Source of the DNA: Eubacteriales Family XIII. Incertae Sedis bacterium
GTDB taxonomy: Bacteria; Bacillota; Clostridia; Peptostreptococcales; Anaerovoracaceae
Assembly (NCBI GenBank): GCA_031287295.1
Contig: JAITTH010000006.1
Location: 1 to 6,824 of the forward strand
DNA: 6,824 bases
Reading direction: 5' to 3'
Below are positions 1 to 6,603 of this stretch, one piece after another. The notes beneath the pieces are model-generated. The model searched no databases. It saw only the letters and a list, made by a program, of their open reading frames with translations, and had not been told where the DNA came from. Position numbers and translations under genes: made by a program. The first letter of the stretch is position 1; each line of letters opens with the position of its first letter.

Positions 1-1
1 T

Positions 2-205
2 GTTCCGCGTGTTGAAGTCTTGTTTACGAAGATTGAGCAAAGCCGCGAATTTTCCAAGGCGTTTGGCGCGAAAGGCGTTGGTGAGCTGTGCCTCATTCCG
101 ACATCTCCCGCGGTTGCCCATGCCTATTATCGTTTTGATGGAAAGTTCCGTACAAAGCTCCCGCTGGAAGCAACCGCTTACCGAAGGGAGAAAGGTCATG
201 CATAA
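2..205 (+). CDS. Molybdopterin-binding subunit of a xanthine dehydrogenase-family hydroxylase, C-terminal end only
   Basis: The reading frame is open from the left edge and ends at a TAA at 203-205, giving the last 67 residues of a larger protein. It contains GAKGVGE (positions 65-85). This is the conserved segment of molybdenum hydroxylases whose glutamate acts as the catalytic base at the Mo site (bovine xanthine oxidase Glu1261). The following residues, LCLIPTSPAVAHAYY and then GKFRTKLPLEATAYRR, match the usual C-terminal tail of clostridial xanthine dehydrogenase Mo subunits. It is not part of the next gene: the complete Mo subunit at 198-2336 is in another frame and has its own copy of this motif. 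The window therefore has two Mo-subunit genes in tandem. The stop overlaps the next start by 8 bases, which suggests translational coupling. The family call is firm. Substrate, full length and the gene start cannot be seen. Confidence 0.88.
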   Translation, partial: VPRVEVLFTKIEQSREFSKAFGAKGVGELCLIPTSPAVAHAYYRFDGKFRTKLPLEATAYRREKGHA

Positions 206-2336
206 GATTTCAAATTCAGTGACCAAAAAAGATCATGACGAAAAGGTTTCCGGCAGCGTAAAATATGTCGGCGATTACCCACAAATCGGAATGCTCCACG
301 GCAAACTGATTCGTTCCTCCTATGCCCACGCACGCATTCTCGGTGTTCAAACACCGGAGCTTCCGGAAGGCTATTTTCTTGTCGATCATCGCGACATTGC
401 AGGCGAAAACATCGTGCATGTTGTTCAGGACGATTCGCCTGCGTACGCAGACGGGGAAGTGCATTATAGGGGAGAACCGATTGCCATGCTTGTCGGTCCG
501 AATGAAGAAGAAACCACGCGGTATGCCCGTTTGACGGAGGTGACCTATGAAGTGCTTCCTGCCATCCTAGACGTTGAAGAGAGCGAGACCGTTTTTTTCG
601 ATTACCATTATGAACGAGGCGAGATGGAACAGGCTTTTTCCGATGCCGACCAGATCTTTGAAGAGGTCTTTTACACGGGGTATCAAGAGCAGGTCTATTT
701 GGAAACACAGGGTATGATTGCCGAATACAAAGAGGGGCATGTTACGGTTCGAGGAAGCCTGCAATGTCCCTACTATGTGCATGGCGCCGTGGCAAAGGTT
801 CTCGGTTTGACACCGGATAAAGTCCGCATCGTACAAGAGACGACCGGCGGTGGTTTTGGCGGAAAGGAAGCCTTTCCTTCTTTTCTGGCAGCGCAGACCG
901 CAGTTGCTGCGGTAAAAGCGCAAGGGAAGCCTGTGCGGGTTGTCTTCGATCGAAGAGAAGATATGGAATTTACGAGCAAAAGACATCCGTCGAAAAGTAC
1001 CTATAAGGTTGCCGTAAAAGACGGCAAAGTCACCGCAATGGACATCGATGTGATTTTTAATGCAGGTGCGTTTACGACGCTTTCTCCGGTGGTGTTGCAG
1101 CGTGGGATCATTGCCGCACCGGGCGTCTACAATGTGCCGAATGTAAACGTGCGTGGAAGGGCAGTGCGTACCCATACCGTTCCCACCGGCGCGTATCGAG
1201 GGTTTGGGGCACCCCAGACGTTTTTTGCCGTCGAACGCATGATGGATCACATTGCAAAAGCGCTCGATGTGGATACGCTCACATTCAAGCGTGCGCATCT
1301 TGTAAAGCAAGGAGACCAAACATCCACATCAGGCATCTATCATTACCCGGTACCGCTCCCTGCCATGATCGATGATGTATTGGACCGAAGCGGTTATCTA
1401 AAAAAACGCAAGAACTACGAAAAGGCAGGCATCGAAAGAGATCGACACGGCATTGGATTGTCGCTTTGGTTTCATGGTGCGGGTTTTACCGGCAGTGGCG
1501 AGCGGGACTTCATCAAAGCGAAGGTTGCCCTTCAGAAAACCGCGGATGGAAAAGTCGAAATTCTCGCGAGTAACAGCGATATCGGACAGGGCATCAAAAC
1601 AACCTTTGCCAAAATTGTGGCAAGCGAACTCTCGATTCCCTACGAAGAAATACGCATTTCCAATCCGGATACATCGCGTGTTCCGGACAGCGGTCCCACG
1701 GTTGCCAGTCGAAGCTTGATGATCGTTGGGGAACTATTGCGACGCGCAGCGATTCATCTCAGATCCGAATGGCGTGAGGGAGAAGCACAGCGTGTGGAAG
1801 AGCATTTTGTGGAACCGGAGTTTATGATTCCATTCCGCCTGGACGATTTTCACGGCGATGCCTATCCTACCTATGCGTGGGGTGTTGCCGCAGTGGAAGT
1901 CAAGGTCGATGCCTTGACCGGCGTCAACGAAGTTGTCGGATGCTGGAGTGCCTTCGATGTCGGAACCCCCATCGATTTGAATGTCGTTGTCGGGCAGATG
2001 GAAGGCGGCGTTTTGCAGGGTTTGGGTTATGCTTCCATGGAACAAATGAACTACGACAAGGATGGACGCATTCGCAACAACAGCCTCAGCGACTATCTCA
2101 TTCCCACCGCCATGGACGTTTCCCATCTCGATGTGCAAATGCATATTGAAGAATATCCGTACGGTCCCTACGGCGCAAAGGGCGCGGGAGAGCTGCCGCT
2201 CGTGGGAATTCCCGCAGCGTATGTCGCAGCGATGGAACAGGCGGTTTCGTTTCCCTTTTCGCACATTCCGCTTACGGCGGAAGAAACCTTGGTCGCGCTA
2301 TCCGGGCAATCCGCGAGGGAGGCGCAAAAAACATGA
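198..2336 (+). CDS. Xanthine dehydrogenase-family molybdopterin-binding (catalytic) subunit
   Basis: This 712-residue protein is the large subunit of a molybdenum hydroxylase, which hydroxylates purines or other N-heterocycles at the Mo-pterin site and passes electrons to the Fe-S and FAD subunits. It is cytoplasmic, with no signal peptide. The N-terminal hammerhead domain is seen in KVSGSVKYVGDYP and HGKLIRSSYAHARI. Mo-cofactor motifs follow in order: GGGFGG (217-222), Arg302 (equivalent by eye to bovine Arg880), GAYRGFGAPQ (331-340), GQG with Gln464, DSGPTVASR (497-505) and GAKGAGE with catalytic Glu665. The frame is open back to position 9, but ATG 198 is chosen. It has a GGGAG/AGAAAGG ribosome site at 186-195, and family homology begins just after it, whereas the extra upstream residues translate the previous gene out of frame. 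The protein is somewhat shorter than the usual 750-780 residues, apparently in the segment after DSGPTVASR. The residue matching bovine Glu802 looks like Asn, so xanthine itself is not assured as substrate. Confidence 0.93.
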   Translation: MHKISNSVTKKDHDEKVSGSVKYVGDYPQIGMLHGKLIRSSYAHARILGVQTPELPEGYFLVDHRDIAGENIVHVVQDDSPAYADGEVHYRGEPIAMLVGPNEEETTRYARLTEVTYEVLPAILDVEESETVFFDYHYERGEMEQAFSDADQIFEEVFYTGYQEQVYLETQGMIAEYKEGHVTVRGSLQCPYYVHGAVAKVLGLTPDKVRIVQETTGGGFGGKEAFPSFLAAQTAVAAVKAQGKPVRVVFDRREDMEFTSKRHPSKSTYKVAVKDGKVTAMDIDVIFNAGAFTTLSPVVLQRGIIAAPGVYNVPNVNVRGRAVRTHTVPTGAYRGFGAPQTFFAVERMMDHIAKALDVDTLTFKRAHLVKQGDQTSTSGIYHYPVPLPAMIDDVLDRSGYLKKRKNYEKAGIERDRHGIGLSLWFHGAGFTGSGERDFIKAKVALQKTADGKVEILASNSDIGQGIKTTFAKIVASELSIPYEEIRISNPDTSRVPDSGPTVASRSLMIVGELLRRAAIHLRSEWREGEAQRVEEHFVEPEFMIPFRLDDFHGDAYPTYAWGVAAVEVKVDALTGVNEVVGCWSAFDVGTPIDLNVVVGQMEGGVLQGLGYASMEQMNYDKDGRIRNNSLSDYLIPTAMDVSHLDVQMHIEEYPYGPYGAKGAGELPLVGIPAAYVAAMEQAVSFPFSHIPLTAEETLVALSGQSAREAQKT

Positions 2337-2809
2337 AAAACGAGATTCGGTTTTTTCTAAACGAAAAAGAGGTTGTTTACACCGGATCCGCAACCGCGCG
2401 TTTGCTCGATGTGCTTCGCAATGAGTTCGAACTCACGGGCGTAAAATGCGGATGTAAAGAAGGCGAATGTGGCGCGTGTTGTGTGCTGCTGAATGATCAG
2501 TTGGTCAACAGTTGCATGGTTGCGATGGGCTTTGTTGACGGCGGTATCGTTGTCACCATAGAAGGCTATCGGAAGACGAATCAATTTCGCGTGCTCGACA
2601 AGGCATTTGCAACAACAGCAGCGGTTCAGTGCGGTTACTGTATCCCCGGAATGATTTTGGCGGCGGAGTCCATTCTGTCTCGAAATCCTCATCCCACCGC
2701 GGAGACGATTCGTGAAGGCATCTCCGGCAATCTATGCAGATGCACCGGGTATAACGCGATTGTAAAGGCAATTGAAATTGCGGCAAACGAAGGGGAGGGG
2801 CTATGGTAA
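2333..2809 (+). CDS. Xanthine dehydrogenase-family 2Fe-2S subunit
   Basis: This 158-residue protein is the small iron-sulfur subunit that relays electrons from the molybdenum centre to FAD. The N-terminal plant-ferredoxin-like domain carries the first 2Fe-2S cluster in the pattern C-x4-C-x2-C-x11-C at Cys41, Cys46, Cys49 and Cys61 (CGCKEGECGAC). The C-terminal helical domain carries the second cluster in QCGYCIPGM and LCRCTGYNAI (Cys100, Cys103, Cys135, Cys137). All eight ligands are present, with two extra cysteines (39 and 50) beside them. The length is normal for the family (150-170). The start overlaps the stop of the catalytic subunit as ATGA, with GAGGGAGG at 2315-2322 ten bases upstream. 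CoxS- and NdhS-type proteins share these motifs, so the family is certain but the exact enzyme depends on the Mo subunit. Confidence 0.96.
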   Translation: MKNEIRFFLNEKEVVYTGSATARLLDVLRNEFELTGVKCGCKEGECGACCVLLNDQLVNSCMVAMGFVDGGIVVTIEGYRKTNQFRVLDKAFATTAAVQCGYCIPGMILAAESILSRNPHPTAETIREGISGNLCRCTGYNAIVKAIEIAANEGEGLW

Positions 2810-3627
2810 ACGGTTATGCACCCTCGGGTATGCGCGAAGCACTCGACATCCTTTCCAAAACGTCCGCGATTCCTTACGCGGGAGGCACCGATTTGATGAT
2901 TCAAGAAGTGCCTGCCGATACAAACTATCTTTTTCTGCATCGCATTCGAGATTTGAAGTGCATCACGGTGGATGCGGAGTATTTTATCTGTGGTGCGTGT
3001 TGTACCTATACCGAACTCTTAAACAGCAGGCATACGCCCGATTTATTGAAAGAAGCCATTGCGCGTATCGCTGCCCCGGCGATTCGTAATACCGCGACGA
3101 TTGGCGGGAATGTGGCGAATGCGAGTCCAAAAGCCGATGCTGCATTGATTCTTATGGTAACCGATACCCTCGTTCGCATTCAGAGCAAGAACGGCGTACG
3201 TATTGTGCCCATTTCGGACTTGTATCTTGGACGCGGGCAAATCGACCTTTTGCCGGGGGAACTCATCACGGAATTTTGGATGCCGAACAATCGTGCGCAT
3301 CTACCCCATTCGTATGAAAAAGTGGGTGGTAGGAAAGCACTTGCCATTTCGCGTGTCTCATTTGCAGGGATTTCGGATGTCTCGGACGGGCAAATTACCC
3401 ATTTTGCTACGGCGTTTGGCGCAGTCTCCGATGTCATCATTCGCAGACCGGAATTGGATGCCTTGCTGATTGGCAAGTCGATTGAAGAGGCGAAGGTGGC
3501 AAAAGAAGAATACCTTGCCAAAATGGACGAGACCCTTGTTCCGATTCAAGGGCGTGTTTCCGCAGCCTATCGCAAGGCCGTTTGCATGAATTTCCTGGAA
3601 GATTTTCTTGCGAAAAATGGAATATAG
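2803..3627 (+). CDS. Xanthine dehydrogenase-family FAD-binding subunit
   Basis: This 274-residue protein is the medium subunit, which holds FAD and hands electrons to the final acceptor, normally NAD+. The FAD pyrophosphate-binding motif YAGGTDLM is at residues 25-32. The second conserved FAD motif, RNTATIGGNVANASPKAD, is at 95-112. The C-terminal CO-dehydrogenase-flavoprotein-like domain is marked by KVGGRKALAISRVSFAG near 173-189. Length is close to the usual 280-290. I see no cysteine-rich insert of the kind that carries the extra 4Fe-4S cluster in 4-hydroxybenzoyl-CoA reductase. The ATG overlaps the end of the Fe-S gene by 7 bases and has a purine-rich site, AGGGGAGGGG, at 2791-2800. This completes one Mo/Fe-S/FAD set. 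If the upstream Mo subunit has no partners of its own, this set may serve both. Confidence 0.94.
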   Translation: MVNGYAPSGMREALDILSKTSAIPYAGGTDLMIQEVPADTNYLFLHRIRDLKCITVDAEYFICGACCTYTELLNSRHTPDLLKEAIARIAAPAIRNTATIGGNVANASPKADAALILMVTDTLVRIQSKNGVRIVPISDLYLGRGQIDLLPGELITEFWMPNNRAHLPHSYEKVGGRKALAISRVSFAGISDVSDGQITHFATAFGAVSDVIIRRPELDALLIGKSIEEAKVAKEEYLAKMDETLVPIQGRVSAAYRKAVCMNFLEDFLAKNGI

Positions 3628-3661
3628 GAGAATATAGGTTAGGAAATTGGAGAAACTTGGA

Positions 3662-4945
3662 TTGGAAACCCATCGATATATTTTAAAAGGGAATCTTCTA
3701 TACAGCGAAAGCCCATCTGTCTTACGTCTGATTGAAAACGGATTTCTCGTTTGTATGGATGGTTTTTCCGCCGGGGCGTACGAGCAGCTTCCCGCTGCGT
3801 TTGCCGGACTTCCGGTTGTGGATTATGGCGATGCCTTGATTCTGCCCGGTCTTGTGGATCTGCATGTTCATGCACCGCAGTATACCTATCGTGGGATAGG
3901 ACTGGATCTGGAACTGCTTGAATGGCTCAAAACCTATACGTATCCGGAGGAGACGAAATTTTCCGATCTGCAATATGCAGACGCGGCCTATAGCCAATTT
4001 GTCCATGCACTTTTGAAGAGTCCGACGACGCGGGCAAGTATTTTTGCGACGGTGCATGTGGATGCCACGCTTTTGCTCATGGAGAAGCTGGAAAAAAGCG
4101 GATTGGTCTGTTATGTCGGCAAAGTCAATATGGATCGAAATTGTGCAAGCGAGCTCATGGAAGGAAGCGCAATGCTTTCTACAGAGGCAACCCTTGCCTT
4201 TGTAGACGAGGCAAAACGGCGATTTGTGCGAACCTTTCCGATTCTCACACCTCGCTTCATTCCTGCCTGCAGCGATGCGTTAATGATAAGCCTTTCGGAG
4301 ATTCAGAAACGTTATTCATTGCCGGTTCAGTCACATCTTTCTGAAAATAAGGATGAGATTTCCTGGGTGCGCTCGTTGGCGCCGGAAAGCAAAAACTATG
4401 CGGATGCGTATGCACGGTTTCATCTTTTCGGAGGCGATGTTCAAACGGTTATGGCGCATTGTGTCTGGAGCGAAGAAGAAGAGGTTGCCCTCATGAAGGA
4501 CAGGGGTGTCTTTGTTGCGCATTGTCCGCAGTCGAACATGAATGTAGCGTCAGGAATTGCCCCGATACGCAAGTATCTCTCCCGCGGACTTCGATTGGGG
4601 CTTGGGACGGATGTGGCAGGTGGAAGCAATCTGTCCGTCTTTCGCGCGATGGCCGACGCGATACAAAGTTCGAAACTCTATTATCGCCATGTGGATGCGT
4701 CGGCGGTGCCACTCACTTTGGCGGAAGCCTTCTATATGGGCACGAAGGGCGGGGGTATGTTTTTTGGCAAAGTCGGTTCTTTTGAACCGGGCTATGAATT
4801 CGATGCCCTGGTCATGGATGATGCAGGCTTCGGCAGTGTTCGATCCTTTTCGTTGCATGACCGCCTGTCGCGTCTCATCTACCTACCCGAGAATGCCAAA
4901 ATCCGTGCGAAATATGTGAAGGGAACGTTGTTGTTCTCAGATTGA
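3662..4945 (+). CDS. guaD: Guanine deaminase (amidohydrolase family)
   Basis: This protein hydrolyses guanine to xanthine and ammonia in the cytoplasm, feeding the hydroxylase encoded just upstream. It is a zinc amidohydrolase of 427 residues, close to E. coli GuaD in length. Numbered from this start, the metal site is His68 and His70 in LPGLVDLHVHAPQ, His225 in VQSHLSEN (with Glu228), His266 in MAHCVWS and Asp317 in GLGTDVAGG. Arg198-Phe199 in TPRFIP corresponds to the guanine-contacting pair of known guanine deaminases. LEWLKTYTYPEE, GKVNMDRN and HCPQSNMNVASG are also typical. No ATG is available. TTG at 3662 is preferred because GGAG at 3649-3652 lies nine bases upstream and the product then begins METHRYILKGN. 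TTG at 3647 would add five residues but has a poor ribosome site. An in-frame TAG at 3635-3637 excludes any longer form. The 34-base gap after the FAD gene has no terminator, so it is probably in the same operon. Confidence 0.93.
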   Translation: METHRYILKGNLLYSESPSVLRLIENGFLVCMDGFSAGAYEQLPAAFAGLPVVDYGDALILPGLVDLHVHAPQYTYRGIGLDLELLEWLKTYTYPEETKFSDLQYADAAYSQFVHALLKSPTTRASIFATVHVDATLLLMEKLEKSGLVCYVGKVNMDRNCASELMEGSAMLSTEATLAFVDEAKRRFVRTFPILTPRFIPACSDALMISLSEIQKRYSLPVQSHLSENKDEISWVRSLAPESKNYADAYARFHLFGGDVQTVMAHCVWSEEEEVALMKDRGVFVAHCPQSNMNVASGIAPIRKYLSRGLRLGLGTDVAGGSNLSVFRAMADAIQSSKLYYRHVDASAVPLTLAEAFYMGTKGGGMFFGKVGSFEPGYEFDALVMDDAGFGSVRSFSLHDRLSRLIYLPENAKIRAKYVKGTLLFSD

Positions 4946-4957
4946 TTTTTCTATAAA
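4928..4957 (+). promoter_or_regulatory. Weak candidate promoter for the downstream unknown gene
   Basis: TTGTTG (4928-4933) and TATAAA (4952-4957) are 18 bases apart and lie just before the gene starting at 4983. The -35 half lies inside the end of guaD and matches consensus poorly. No terminator separates guaD from the next gene, so read-through is equally possible. Treat as a hint only. Confidence 0.22.
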
Positions 4958-4982
4958 GTTTAAGCGAAAGGCGGTGTATATC

Positions 4983-6206
4983 ATGCGAGTGTTTGAAATA
5001 TTTCATTTTGATTTGAAAAAGCGGGTTTTGTTTAAAGACACCCTGTCTTTTATTGAGGATTGGCTTGCGGAGCAGGAAATTTCTTATGAAAACATGGCAC
5101 TTATGTTGAATGTTTCCTATGGAGATCGTTTTGAGAAGACGGTAAAACTATTTCCTGGGTTAGAGCGGTATCGTCGTATAAACTCTAGCGGATATGAACT
5201 AACCGATGAGGGGTTACGTACTGTGGATGGACAAATAATTCCCTTTGAGTATGACATCTCCAGTGTGCCGCAGAATTGGCCGGATCCTATTGATATTCAT
5301 GTTCGCAAGGAGGATGAGCCATTGGTGCGCGAGGTGGTGAGAAAAATACCGCGACCAATAAACCCTGGCTCCACTCAAATTGTACTGGATAACGTCCACT
5401 GGTTTTCGGAGATTAACGTTACACCCGCTGTGTCGAATTCTAGTCGTCGAGGTTCCCCAAGCGCATTCAAGCTGGAGCCATATTATTCCAACAATCTCGC
5501 GCTTTTGAAGGCATTTGATTTCGGCATAAAACACAATGTTGTTGTTGCGACTATTGAGCGCACAAAGTCACACGAGGAACTCCTGGATGTCGCACCGATT
5601 GTTGATAGGCTGACATCGCTCCTCGGTGCACCAACCTACATAGAACCCCTCGAAATTATTTTCGACGATGATGGACTCCATACAAATCATCTTGCAGATA
5701 AGAAAATGAGCCCGATTTTGCAAACTGTTTGGGATGAGCTACAACCGAAACAATCGCTTCTGGCTGTTACCCAAAACAACCCACCGATCTATGAAATGAT
5801 TCCGACAATTTATAATGGTCAGGAAACTACCGAACTAGTCAAAAATGAAACCGGCAATATTTCGGTCAAAAAGTCGGTGTTAAAGTACCTCAAACCTCTT
5901 GGTTTCACTTACGATTACTTTCCGTCCTTTCGTTTTCGTAGTGTTAAGAAAAATAAATATAACCACGTGATGGAAATCTGGTTTGCAATGCGTCCAATGA
6001 CATGGACGCTGAATCATTTGATGACCATCAAAGGATATAATTTTACGGTTCAAGTGCCGCTAGAATCGAGTTCGGATACGGCCAACCAGCAAATAACAGA
6101 CAGCATTGTGGAAAAAACCGCCGAAATTGCTACAAGGATAGAGGCGTGTTTGACGGAACCGCTATATGAGGTTTATGGAAAGTCACCGGAATGGTATCGT
6201 CCTTAA
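4983..6206 (+). CDS. Uncharacterised 407-residue soluble protein
   Basis: I do not recognise this protein. It begins MRVFEIFHFDLKKRVLF and ends SPEWYRP before a double TAATAA stop. ATG 4983 is chosen because AAAGGCGG (4967-4974) sits eight bases upstream; GTG 4974 would fall inside that site. There is no signal peptide or membrane segment, it has a single cysteine, and it is mixed alpha/beta with many aromatic residues. By eye it splits into an N-terminal half (to about 235, including FDFGIKHNVVVATIERTKSHEELL) and a C-terminal half. In the latter, KKSVLKYLKPLGFTYDYFPS (296-315), then FRFR and alternating strands, loosely recalls the helix-LGF-strand start of DUF4304-like proteins. That resemblance is unverified. 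The gene is more AT-rich than the operon before it and uses codons such as ATA and TTA more, suggesting a different history. It lies 37 bases after guaD, but its content gives no reason to link it to purine metabolism. Confidence 0.8.
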   Translation: MRVFEIFHFDLKKRVLFKDTLSFIEDWLAEQEISYENMALMLNVSYGDRFEKTVKLFPGLERYRRINSSGYELTDEGLRTVDGQIIPFEYDISSVPQNWPDPIDIHVRKEDEPLVREVVRKIPRPINPGSTQIVLDNVHWFSEINVTPAVSNSSRRGSPSAFKLEPYYSNNLALLKAFDFGIKHNVVVATIERTKSHEELLDVAPIVDRLTSLLGAPTYIEPLEIIFDDDGLHTNHLADKKMSPILQTVWDELQPKQSLLAVTQNNPPIYEMIPTIYNGQETTELVKNETGNISVKKSVLKYLKPLGFTYDYFPSFRFRSVKKNKYNHVMEIWFAMRPMTWTLNHLMTIKGYNFTVQVPLESSSDTANQQITDSIVEKTAEIATRIEACLTEPLYEVYGKSPEWYRP

Positions 6207-6278
6207 TAAGCGATATTGGCAGTGGAGCAAATCTGCTTATACAAACCGAGTTTGATCAATCCCCTCTACCTTATATGG

Positions 6279-6296
6279 CAAAGTAATATTACCTTG
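6279..6296. promoter_or_regulatory. Imperfect palindrome, possible operator
   Basis: The sequence CAAAGTAATATTACCTTG has a perfect 10-base core, GTAATATTAC (6283-6292), flanked by CAA and TTG after one mismatched position. This is the shape of a dimeric repressor site. It lies 110 bases upstream of the strong promoter's -35 box, far for a classical operator. No regulator gene is visible nearby, so the role is speculative. Confidence 0.25.
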
Positions 6297-6382
6297 TCAC
6301 ATGAGGAGAAATATATACAAGGGCAATAGAATGGCTGCGTTTTGATTGATGGTCTATGTTTGTAAAAGGTAAGCACTTCGTC

Positions 6383-6388
6383 TTGACA
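6383..6388 (+). promoter_or_regulatory. Extra TTGACA box upstream of the main promoter
   Basis: A perfect -35 consensus TTGACA lies 23 bases before the TTGACT of the main promoter. Seventeen bases downstream of it is TTGACT, not a -10 box, so it does not form a standard promoter itself. It may be chance or a relic of a tandem promoter, as many rRNA operons have. Confidence 0.25.
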
Positions 6389-6405
6389 AAATCCAAAAAA
6401 ACTTC

Positions 6406-6434
6406 TTGACTTTAATTCCAACTCTCCATATAAT
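6406..6434 (+). promoter_or_regulatory. Strong sigma-A promoter
   Basis: TTGACT (6406-6411) and a perfect TATAAT (6429-6434) are separated by exactly 17 bases, and A-rich sequence lies upstream (6388-6401). Transcription should begin near 6440-6442, on the first bases of the hairpin that follows. No protein start follows within the window. Together with the boxA-like site, this points to a stable-RNA operon promoter rather than an mRNA promoter. Confidence 0.8.
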
Positions 6435-6440
6435 ATGAAC

Positions 6441-6462
6441 GTTCCGCCTCTTGAGGCGGAAC
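6441..6462 (+). repeat. Perfect hairpin at the predicted 5' end of the transcript
   Basis: GTTCCGCCTC (6441-6450) and GAGGCGGAAC (6453-6462) are exact reverse complements. As RNA this is most simply a nine-pair GC-rich stem closed by a CUUG tetraloop, a very stable loop type. It begins where transcription is predicted to start, so the transcript would have almost no unpaired 5' end. It is not a terminator because no T-run follows. Confidence 0.75.
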
Positions 6463-6490
6463 CACCTTGTGAAGAGTTGTTCATAAGGTG
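6463..6490 (+). repeat. Second hairpin directly abutting the first
   Basis: CACCTTGTGAA (6463-6473) pairs with TTCATAAGGTG (6480-6490) to make an eleven-pair stem with one G-U wobble and a GAGTTG loop. It starts on the base after the first hairpin ends, so the two could stack end to end. The boxA-like element follows six bases later. Confidence 0.7.
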
Positions 6491-6495
6491 CGAAC

Positions 6496-6505
6496 CTTGA
6501 AAACT
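6496..6505 (+). promoter_or_regulatory. boxA-like antitermination element
   Basis: CTTGAAAACT closely resembles the TTCTTTGAAAACT found in rRNA leaders and spacers of Bacillus and relatives. There it serves as the RNA site for NusB/NusE-dependent antitermination. Its place about 55 bases after a strong promoter and two hairpins fits an rRNA leader. The assignment rests on family knowledge and position, not on a search. Confidence 0.6.
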
Positions 6506-6603
6506 GCATAGTGAAGAGATTTAGTCAAACTTACAAAAGCGAAGCGAAAGCTTGCGGAAACGCGAGAAGAGCGGAGCGGAAAAGCGAAGGATATTCGAAA
6601 CAG

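Larger units (their letters stand above)
6207..6405. other. AT-rich intergenic spacer without a gene
   Basis: No reading frame here has a ribosome site or recognisable product. It contains small inverted repeats: ATAAGC/GCTTAT (6206-6211 with 6235-6240), AGCA/TGCT (6226-6229 with 6234-6237) and CAAAC/GTTTG (6242-6246 with 6250-6254). None is followed by a T-run, so I cannot identify a clear terminator for the unknown gene. No tRNA cloverleaf was found by eye. Confidence 0.55.

Noticed and set aside
9..197. N-terminal extension of the Mo subunit reading frame
   Set aside because: It translates the previous gene's C-terminus out of frame, gives an Arg/Leu/Ser-rich peptide unlike any family N-terminus, and ATG 198 has a good ribosome site.
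567..1319. Long minus-strand open frame (250 residues) opposite the Mo subunit
   Set aside because: It is antisense to a clearly coding gene with all family motifs; the product is Cys/His/Arg-rich without recognisable domains.
4974..4982. GTG 4974 as start of the unknown protein
   Set aside because: It lies within the AAAGGCGG ribosome site, which is well spaced for ATG 4983.
6441..6462. First leader hairpin as an intrinsic terminator
   Set aside because: The stem is strong but ACCACCTTGTG follows, with no T-run, and it sits at the transcript start.
6266..6484. Minus-strand open frame across the spacer and promoter
   Set aside because: It overlaps the consensus + strand promoter and hairpins, and the product has no recognisable features.
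6441..6490. T-box riboswitch, because of GGCGGAACCACC
   Set aside because: It resembles the T-box core only loosely, lies at the transcript start without the long upstream specifier domain, and no aminoacyl-tRNA or amino-acid gene follows.
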